This document shows positions 55,619-64,000 of a stretch of DNA of 64,000 nt, piece after piece. Numbering within the stretch: position 1 is the stretch's first letter; the number at the start of each line of letters is the position of its first letter. Both the position numbers and the translations under genes were made by a program. The notes under the pieces are model-generated. The model saw only the letters and a program-made list of their open reading frames with translations, was not told the origin of the DNA and did no database searches. The DNA is from Bradysia coprophila. Lineage: Eukaryota > Arthropoda > Insecta > Diptera > Sciaridae. Location of the stretch: positions 1 through 64,000 of the forward strand of contig NW_023503369.1 of NCBI RefSeq assembly GCF_014529535.1, in the 5' to 3' direction.

Positions 55619-57152
55619 GATGAGGCGACATAACTACACAGTCAATATCGTCAGGAACGATATTATCGTTTTTTGGACGATAGTATCGTTTTTTAGACGA
55701 TACTATCGTCTAAAAAATGATATTATCGTCCAAAAAAATTTCATCCAGGACGATAATATCGTCTAAAATTATAAATTTTAAAATATTTTCAGGACGATGT
55801 TATCGTTTTCTTGACGATATTATCGTTTCAAAAAACGATAATATCGTTTTTAAACGATAATATCGTTTTTTTGGACGATACTATCGTTTTTTTGATGATA
55901 CTATCGTCTAAAAAACGATATTATCGTTCAAAAAACGATAATATCGTTTTTTTGACGATAATATCGTCCTGGATGAAAATATCAGCTGGACGATATTATC
56001 GTTATTTTCTTTTTCTGAACAAATTTATCGTTATTTTGGACGATATTATCGTCCTGGGCGATAATTTTTGGGACGATAATATCGATCTGGACGATAGTAT
56101 CGTCCAGAACGATAATATCGTTTTTAATTAATTTATTTTTTTAAATTTGAGATGATAATATCGTCCAGGACGATAATATCGTTTTTAATTTATTTAAAAT
56201 AAAAATTCTAGACGATAATATCGTCCTGGGCGATATTATCGTTCTGGATGGTTGTTGAAGACGAAACACAAAATCTTGTAGATAAACACCTTTTTATAGA
56301 CGGCAAATATATATTAAAAATTGGTTCATTTGGTTCCGTAAATTTAAATTTTATAATAGAAAAATTACACAGACTAATTATGAGACGATGCGAGAAAAAA
56401 AATTAACTCCTAAGTTCCGACACCATTCCGGCGCCCGGCTCGCATTGCGGCCCTCCGCTTCGCTCCGGGGCAATGGGCCGGATCGCTCGGCGTGTTAAAA
56501 CGCCTTTTATGTACAATCAAAGTTGCTATTCATTTCGTAAAAAGATGAATTATTTAGGGACGAACTAAACGCCTTTTTTAAACACTGATGTGCAGGTGAT
56601 TTCCTCTGACAATTGTTTTTCGATATTTTGGAAGAGAATTCGGTTCTTGCTGCACTTCTGAGTAAAATTGAGTCCTGGACAATATTACCACCCAAAACTA
56701 AACGATAATATCGCCCAGGACGATATTATCGTTTTGGACGATATTATCGTACAGAAAACGAAAATATCAATTAGATTTTCTAGAACGGTAATATCGTCCA
56801 GAAAACGATAATATCGTTTTTTGAACGATAATATCGACAAGAAAACGATACTATCGTCCAGGCAATATTTTAGAATTTTTCAATTTAGACGATATTATCG
56901 TCCTGGATGAAAATTTTTGGGCGATAATATCGTTTTTTTGGACGATAGTATCGTCTAAAAAACGATAATATCGATTTTGAGACTATACTATCGTCCAAAA
57001 AACGATATTATCGTTTTTTTGGACGATACTATCGTCTAAAAACGATATTATCGTTTTTTAGACAATAGTATCGTTTTTTAAACGATAGTATCGTCCAAAA
57101 AACGATAATATCGTTCCTGACGATATTGACGGTGTGGAAATGTCCCGCCACC
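55619..57152. mobile_element. ACGATAATATCGT-rich inverted-repeat element, copy 2 (no LINE)
   Basis: Inverse orientation to copy 1. Starts GATGAGGCGACATAAC and ends ATGTCCCGCCACC, with an exact 8-bp duplication TTCATTTA (55611-55618, 57153-57160). About 0.4 kb of core, including the GC-rich hairpin (56442-56475) and a 62-codon frame (MGGNIVQDSILLRSAART, 56695..56507), is nearly identical to copy 1. Confidence 0.9.
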
Positions 57153-57160
57153 TTCATTTA

Positions 57161-57831
57161 AGTATCGAAATTGGCCAGGAGATACCCTAGTTGAATTTTT
57201 GGAGAAATAGCCTTAAATTGGACAGTTTCGCAGGCAGTGTCGTCTGTTCCTTCAAAGCTAATAGTGAGTGTGAATCCTAGTCCTACGATTTATTTTTATT
57301 TAATCATAGATCTGTTTCTGCTTCTCCACTGTGTAAACAGGACAGTTTTTGAGAAAACATTTCCACGTAATTTTCAATAAATATTTTGGAAAAATGTAGG
57401 AAAATATGGGAAAATGTCTCTTCAAAAATACTCGGTAGGTAATATAATGAAAAATTCTGTAGCATTATTCACCTGAGTGCATAGACATAAAATATGTTTT
57501 CCATCATAAAAACAACCTACTTTATGCACAGCTATACATACATTCATTCCAACCACCCACCCTTATAATTTATAACGATGGATTATCGTGAAAAAAGAGT
57601 AGCTCATATGACAACGGTTGCACCAAACAAATGTTATGCCAGGTACAATACCTGTGATGTGCTTTCTTCTTTGTTTATTTCACTGTACAAAATTATGATA
57701 AACAACAATAATGAAAAGGGGAACGACGGCAATAATTCGAATTTTATTTGGTGAGACAAACAACATCTCGTTTAACCTTGTTTTCAAGTCTCTAAAATTC
57801 GAATCTTTTCATTTCCTAATCAATCCGGTTC
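57161..57831. other. AT-rich intergenic
   Basis: No supported feature. Confidence 0.4.
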
Positions 57832-58156
57832 AAGTGATTTTAACAAGTGGAAACATTATTACGAGAATTTGATAGACTCGATTACGAAGGAATTGGATTT
57901 TTATAAGGTGACTAACTGCCACACAACGATACGTTCATTGAACTTTGAATTGAATTCTAATGTCAAGCAATGATTTTAGACTGAGCACACCGTTCTACGA
58001 GCAGAAATCGGTGCCATTACATCACATAAAATCGAGCCTAGTTCAAATGAATGCGATAATGAATTGACAAAATACAAAAATGCATCTGAAGCAGTGGTTA
58101 AAAATCTGAAATCACAATTAGAACAACTGAGCCAAGTAGGTGCACAAACTGCTACC
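57832..58156 (+). CDS. Possible two exons of an unidentified coiled-coil protein
   Basis: Candidate exon 57832..57907 (SSDFNKWKHYYENLIDSITK, then ELDFYK, donor AAG/GTGACT) and candidate exon 57980..58156 (acceptor GATTTTAG; TEHTVLRAEIGAITSHKIEP, then KNASEAVVKNLKSQLEQLSQ). The intron is 72 nt and phase 0. The heptad-like pattern suggests coiled coil. No start or end exon was found, so this may be a gene relic. Family not recognised. Confidence 0.35.
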
Positions 58157-59550
58157 GTTTCTAAACTTTCTTTCAATATTAAAATTTTTTTCATTTTCTT
58201 TTCACACCTTGCCAAAATCCATCGACCATGTCGGTTCGATGTTTCGCTCTAAAAACATTTAATCATTTTTTAAACAAGCAAATATAACACACGTCCGCGA
58301 ATTAGAGTGTAATAAAAACAAACAGAAGCTGTTAATCTCTTCTTAAGTATATGGCTGGATTATCAATTTTTTTTATGTTCAACACACAAATTCTTTATTT
58401 AATTGAGTGTGACCGCTCCTCTCTATGTTGAATGTCCAGAGTTGTCCTTGCATACGACTTTGATATCGAGTTTTAGTTGATTTTTCTTTTAATTATATTA
58501 ATCGGGGATAGTTAAATTGTATATACCATCCGTGTAGGTGTCAATTTATGATTGCCTCGGTCAGTGTTATGTTTTGGAATAAGAAAAAAATTCTGATTTT
58601 TATTTTCATTTTATTTTCGTTTAACATTTTTCATAAAGATAGTTTTATAAATAACCCATGCACTTAATACTATAAAAACGACTTTCGATTCGGATGTAAC
58701 AGCAAATATTTATGACTAACAGATAATGTGATATAGTTGCCAAAGGCAGTTAAATGTATTCGAATAGGTATGTACCCATGAGAATTAGATGGGCTGGTCA
58801 GATTTTTTGTTTTCTTAAACATGAACGTGCGTAAAATGTGTGCGATAGACGTGAGAACATTTGTCCAACAAAACTAAATTTGACATGCTTCCAGTATGAA
58901 TGTTATTCACTCAAAGTCCCTGAACTAGACATCTTGTTCTGTAAAGTGTTTAATTGCTTCCCACCGAGAGGTGCTGCTTTTCTTGAATTTAGTCCATTAA
59001 ATGGCATCCATTTAGTGCAAGAAACTTCGGAATATGCTTCTAAATTATTGGTTTTATGACGAGTGGGACTATGATGCTTCGTCGTTGTCGATAGCAGTTC
59101 CCACCCCTAGAATATATTCCGATAAAAAATTTTCTAGGTGGAACCCGAGGTAGTTTACCTTTATGGGTGGAACTAGTACTCGGACATAGAATTAAAATCT
59201 TGAAAATGACTTCTCGGTAGATACATTTCCCAGTGCTTGTTACCGGAAAAAAATTTCGTAAAAAAATTGGATACCGGGAAATAAAATATCGACGAGACAA
59301 AATAACTACTACCAAAATAACCCCGGTGAAAAAAAAGAGGACAAAACACTGATAATTACCCATAATACTTAGGGTCAGTCTCGAACTCGTTTTCTTAAAA
59401 TTTAAAAGCGACGAGCTTTTTCATACTTTGCAGACGTCAATGGGGATATTCCCGCCCCTCGACCCTGCTTTTTTATTTTTTTTATTTCTTCACGGCCTGC
59501 CCTAAAAATAATAATTGTATTAATTATTAATTAATTATTAATTGTATTAA
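58157..59550. other. AT-rich intergenic
   Basis: No supported gene or repeat. Confidence 0.4.
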
Positions 59551-61762
59551 TTGTAGTCGATATCCTCGAATATAGTCGATAGACTCGAAGACTATCGATA
59601 GACTCGAATATAGTCGATATCCTCGAATTCTGTCGATATCCTCGAATTTTGTCGATATACTGGTCATCTCATAGTAGATATACTCGAATATAGTCGATAT
59701 ACTCGAATATAGTCGATATCCTCGAATATAGTCGATATCCTCGAATATAGTCGATATCCTCGAATATAGTCAATATCCTCGAATATAGTCGATATAATCG
59801 AATATAGTCGATATAATCGAATATAGTCGATATCCTCGAATATAGTCGACATCCTCAAATATAGTCGATATCCTCGAATATAGTCGATATCCTCGAATAT
59901 AGTCGATATCCTCGAATATAGTCGTTATCCTCGAATTCTGTCGATACACTAGAATATAGTCATATCCTCGAATATAGTCGATAGACTCGAATACTATCGA
60001 TAGACTCGAATATAGTCGATATACTCGAATTCTGTCGATATCCTCGAATTTTGTCGATATACTGGTCATCTAATAGTAGATATACTCGAATATAGTCGAT
60101 ATACTCGAATATAGTCGATATCCTCGAATATAGTCGATATCCCCGAATATAGTCAATATCCTCGAATATAGTCGATATAATCGAATATAGTCGATATAAT
60201 CGAATATAGTCGATATAATCGAATATAGTCGATATCCTCGAATATAGTCGATATCCTCGAATATAGTCGTTATCCTCGAATTCTGTCGATACACTAGAAT
60301 ATAGTCAAATCCTCGAATATAGTCGATATCCTCGAATATAGTCGATATCCTCGAATATAGTCGTTATCCTCGAATTCTGTCGATACACTAGAATATAGTC
60401 ATATCCTCGAATATAGTCGATAGACTCGAATACTATCGATAGACTCGAATATAGTCGATATACTCGAATTCTGTCGATATCCTCGAATTTTGTCGATATA
60501 CTGGTCATCTCATAGTAGATATACTCGAATATAGTCGATATACTCGAATATAGTCGATATCCTCGAATATAGTCGATATCCTCGAATATAGTCAATATCC
60601 TCGAATATAGTCGATATAATCGAATATAGTCGATATAATCGAATATAGTCGATATAATCGAATATAGTCGATATCCTCGAATATAGTCGATATCCTCGAA
60701 TATAGTCGTTATCCTCGAATTCTGTCGATACACTAGAATATAGTCAAATCCTCGAATATAGTCGATATCCTCGAATATAGTCGATATCCTCGAATATAGT
60801 CGTTATCCTCGAATTCTGTCGATACACTAGAATATAGTCATATCCTCGAATATAGTCGATAGACTCGAATACTATAGATAGACTCGAATATAGTCGATAT
60901 ACTCGAATTCTGTCGATATCCTCGAATTTTGTCGATATACTGGTCATCTCATAGTAGATATACTCGAATATAGTCGATATACTCGAATATAGTCGATATC
61001 CTCGAATATAGTCGATATCCTCGAATATAGTCAATATCCTCGAATATAGTCGATATAATCGAATATAGTCGATATAATCGAATATAGTCGATATAATCGA
61101 ATATAGTCGATATACTCGAATATAGTCGATATCCTCGAATATAGTCGTTATCCTCGAATTCTGTCGATACACTAGAATATAGTCATATCCTCGAATATAG
61201 TCGATATCCTCGAATATAGTCGATATCCTCGAATATAGTCGTTATCCTCGAATTCTGTCGATACACTAGAATATAGTCATATCCTCGAATATAGTCGATA
61301 GACTCGAATACTATCGATAGACTCGAATATAGTCGATATACTCGAATTCTGTCGATATCCTCGAATTTTGTCGATATACTGGTCATCTCATAGTAGATAT
61401 ACTCGAATATAGTCGATATCCTCGAATATAGTCGATATCCTCGAATATAGTCGATATCCTCAAATATAGTCAATATCCTCGAATATAGTCGATATAATCG
61501 AATATAGTCGATATCCTCGAATATAGTCGATATCCTCGAATATAGTCGTTATCCTCGAATTCTGTCGATACACTAGAATATAGTCATATCCTCGAATATA
61601 GTCATATCCTCGAATATAGTCATATCCTCGAATATAGTCGATAGACTCGAAGACTATCGATAGACTCGAATATAGTCGATATCCTCGAATTCTGTCGATA
61701 TCCTCGAATTCTGTCGATATCCTCGAATTTTGTCGATATCCTCGAATTTTGTCGATATACTG
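59551..61762. repeat. 2.2-kb satellite of a 19-bp unit with a 439-bp higher-order period
   Basis: The basic unit GATATCCTCGAATATAGTC repeats with variants (GATATAATCG, GATATACTCG, GAATTCTGTCG, GATAGACTCGAATACTATC). The open-frame starts at 60733, 61172 and the block below 61473 repeat 439 bp apart, about 23 units. Minus-strand open frames such as STIFEDIDYIRGYRLYSRI follow from the 57-nt (3 x 19) period and are not genes. Confidence 0.95.
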
Positions 61763-62330
61763 GTCATCTCGTCATTTTTCCAATAATTTTTTTGACATTA
61801 GTTATTACTACAATTCGTTATTTTGGTGGGGTTATTTTGACCGAATACCCCAGGATACCACATTATTTCCATGTCCGCTAGCAGATAAGTACACCACAAA
61901 ATTTAACTCATTCTATTGATGCTGTTCAATTCAAGTGAAAGGATGTGCGGTCAACCTCTTGAAGTTCACATTAAATTGAATAAATCAAAATATTTTCCTT
62001 TTTATTTTGTTTTCAGTGATAACAGAGTTCCACACAAATGTTATGGATGACACTGTCAATTATGCCTATCTTTATTCGAGTTATTTTTTCTCTCGAATTC
62101 TTGAAATATTAAAGAAAAATCCGAAAATATTTTTAGATTTATGTGCGATCAGAAGTACCATAAAAATATTATTAATTTTTCAATTTATTTGATCTCATTC
62201 GTTCACGCGTTACCCGCTTAATAGTGTTAAATCTAAATTTAGAATATTTGGATCAAAATAACCAAAGAAAAAAAAAATCAAAAATTCAAAAATTTTAAAT
62301 TAAAAATGAAAATCGTCAACTAGGATGAAT
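61763..62330. other. 3' flank of the WD40 gene
   Basis: AT-rich; no other feature. Confidence 0.4.
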
Positions 62331-63604
62331 TTATGCATCAAATTTAAGGCGCCTTACCACACCGTCTGCATCGCCAGCATAAATTGTCGTGTAAGTAAAT
62401 GTCTCAACCCCCTCTTCAGACTCCGGATCACCAACGATAACTGTGTGAATGGGTCCAATGCATAGAGCAGTTATGCGCTTCCCAACATCAATTGTTTCCA
62501 CCACTGTCGGTTTTCTATCCAAATTTTTCCATCGCTTTACTTTTCCATCACTTCCAGCAGTAAACAAACTATCGTCCGTGGCACATATTCCATTGATAAC
62601 TGTTTCATGGGCGTTCTGTTTAATCGTACGATACGACGGTGTTAAGCTGTTCTCAGTCCATTCAATCAAAATCGACTTACCTCTTCAGTCCATACAACTT
62701 CGAAAGGGAATCCGCTATTTACTATGTTGATACCCTTGCCGTCGCGTGTCAAAAATATCAAATAGTCCTGATGATTGTTGACCTTCGGACCGAATAAAAT
62801 CATCGGATTGCGTCCAGGCATTGTCGCTTTTGTATTGTCTTCATCTTCTATGTCAGGTTTAAGATCGGTAAAAACAACATCCTTTTCACTACAAGTGTAC
62901 AGATTATTTCCGTCAACAGCAATTGATTTCACCTTTAACAATTGAATAGTAAATTTGCGACAATTGTTTTCAACTTTCGATTGAACCTGTATTGTACCTC
63001 CCTCATCACGTTCAATTGGCAACTGACTTTATTGTTGTACCATCTGTTGATAATGCCTTTGTCATCACCTGAGTAAAGAAGATTGCCAACACAGAACAGA
63101 GCTGTAACACAATAGACAAATTGAGCCAATTGTCAGGTGTTAAAGAGGCGATATTTTCAATCACCTGTAACATCAGCCGCAACTGCCTGCACTAAAACAT
63201 CATTGTTATTGCTTCGCCATGGGACACGGAAATATCTCAGACTTCCATCACGGCCACTAGTGTATAAATGGTTCTGTAAATTTGCTTCGAATGCGAGTAC
63301 AGCGAAATCTTTATGAATGGGGATGTCCCGTTGAAATTGCAAGTCTTTACCCCACACCTAAAGACAATTGTTAGTTTTACACGTCATCGTGTCGTAAGTG
63401 ATTGATGGAGGATGGAAATAATTAATTGATGGCCCTAACGAGACGCATTCACTAAATTTATTATTTGATTCACAAATATTTGTGGCTTACGTTAATAACT
63501 CCATCACTTCCCCCACTAAAAACATGGTCATTTACAAACAATAACGCGTTTATAACGCCGGCATGTTTGCCAGCCTCACCGACACTTAGAATTTCAGCAG
63601 ACAT
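62331..63604 (-). CDS. WD40-repeat protein of unknown function, 315 aa
   Basis: Five exons: 63604..63491, 63357..63165, 63101..62998, 62932..62681 and 62615..62331. The introns are 133, 63, 65 and 65 nt and all join in phase. The start is MSAEILSVGEAGKHAGVINA, directly a first blade (VFSGGSDGVINVWGKDLQF). Later blades show LYTSGRDGSLRYF, LLYSGDDKGIINRWYNNK, VKSIAVDGNNLYTCSEKD, FLTRDGKGINIV, INGICATDDSLFTAGSDGKV plus KRW, and IYAGDADGVVRRLKFDA at the end. About seven blades are expected, enough for one propeller and nothing else, so it is probably a scaffold in a complex. I do not recognise a named orthologue. Confidence 0.85.
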
Positions 63605-64000
63605 TTTATTATCACTAATTGAAGCACTAAATTATTCAATTAATTTCTCAAAAATTGTAAAAAAAAAATAATTTGACTAAGCGTCGTCGTCGTTGGAAAT
63701 AAAATCAATTTTCTAATTCAAAATTGAACGTTTTCCAATGTTGAGTTTACAAAAATTTCGTTCCGACTAAAGATTGCCAAGGATATGTGGTCGTATTTAT
63801 AAATTTTTCTGGAGGGGCCCACGTAATCCTCGATTTTTTTTGGGATGACAAATCGAGATGATTATAGGTGAATATTTCTTTTTAATTTGTTTACATTTTT
63901 CAATTTTTGAAATTTTTCTGAGTTTATCTTATTTGATCTCTAAATATTATAACGATTTTTTTTTATTGCATATCATCTGCCCGTGAAGAGAGTTTAGTGT
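63605..64000. other. 5' flank of the WD40 gene
   Basis: AT-rich promoter-side sequence with a CGTCGTCGTCG run near 63684. Confidence 0.4.

Noticed and set aside
59664-61473. Minus-strand open frames of up to 142 codons (IDYIRGYRLYS repeats)
   Set aside because: By-products of the 19-bp satellite, whose three-unit period is divisible by three.
47148-61762. Regularly spaced short repeats resembling CRISPR arrays
   Set aside because: Units are contiguous with no unique spacers, and the window is clearly eukaryotic.
62666-63022. Introns of 29, 34 and 41 nt in the WD40 gene
   Set aside because: Alternative sites give two 65-nt introns in phase, with WD40 blades reading better across the junctions (NVMREVKSIAVD; VVWTEENAHETVING).
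1-64000. LTR retroelements, retroviral or Polinton-like genes
   Set aside because: I saw no long terminal repeats, protease-integrase motifs, capsid or packaging genes. All RT sequences are of LINE type, with YADD/FADD/YSDD in non-LTR context and poly(A) or short-repeat tails.

Overview
This is eukaryotic, AT-rich, repeat-laden DNA that looks like an insect, most probably a dipteran. The supporting signs are short GT-AG introns of about 55-70 nt, compact host genes with recognisable animal orthologues (THOC3, SLC25A42, NDOR1, a UPF0729/C18orf32 protein), several LINE fragments, many fold-back MITEs and long AT-rich satellites. A nematoceran such as a fungus gnat is only a guess.

Layout. 0-3.2 kb: a tRNA-like/SINE-like stretch and a Crypton-like tyrosine-recombinase element with terminal inverted repeats and an adjoining hairpin. 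3.5-4.6 kb (-): a secreted mucin-like gene. 5.1-6.2 kb (+): the C-terminal part of NDOR1. 6.6-7.2 kb: a hAT-like MITE. 7.3-8.5 kb (-): THOC3. 9.4-15 kb: fold-back elements and two abutting LINE fragments. 15.4-21.0 kb (-): a twelve-exon gene ending in a DUF4806-like domain, with a perfect 1,154-bp tandem duplication that repeats two exons in frame. 21.5-25.4 kb (+): a divergently transcribed EnSpm/CACTA Tnp2-like transposase gene. 26.1-26.5 kb: a LINE fragment. 27.2-31.8 kb (-): SLC25A42, whose last intron holds a repeat carrying about 14 copies of a 145-bp minisatellite.

32.6-36.4 kb: an inverted-repeat element filled with ACGATAATATCGT-type motifs and containing a nested 5'-truncated LINE. 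A LINE-free copy in the opposite orientation lies at 55.6-57.2 kb. 37.6 and 41.7 kb: two more copies of the 6.6-kb MITE. 41.3-43.4 kb (+): a 64-residue single-pass membrane protein gene. 43.5-49.9 kb (-): a two-exon Ig-domain membrane protein gene whose intron holds fold-backs and a 2.2-kb satellite. 50.6-51.1 kb: a MITE built from (TTTAATCCA)n. 52.6-53.9 kb: a LINE RNase H fragment. 54.9-55.2 kb (-): the UPF0729 gene. 59.6-61.8 kb: a 19-bp satellite with a 439-bp higher-order period. 62.3-63.6 kb (-): a five-exon WD40 gene.

The host genes are unrelated housekeeping genes and do not form an operon-like unit. The novelty lies in the repeats: several families with clear 8-bp target duplications, hairpins with GCGAAGC near their tips in at least three families, and a host or transposon-derived gene caught just after an in-frame exon duplication.
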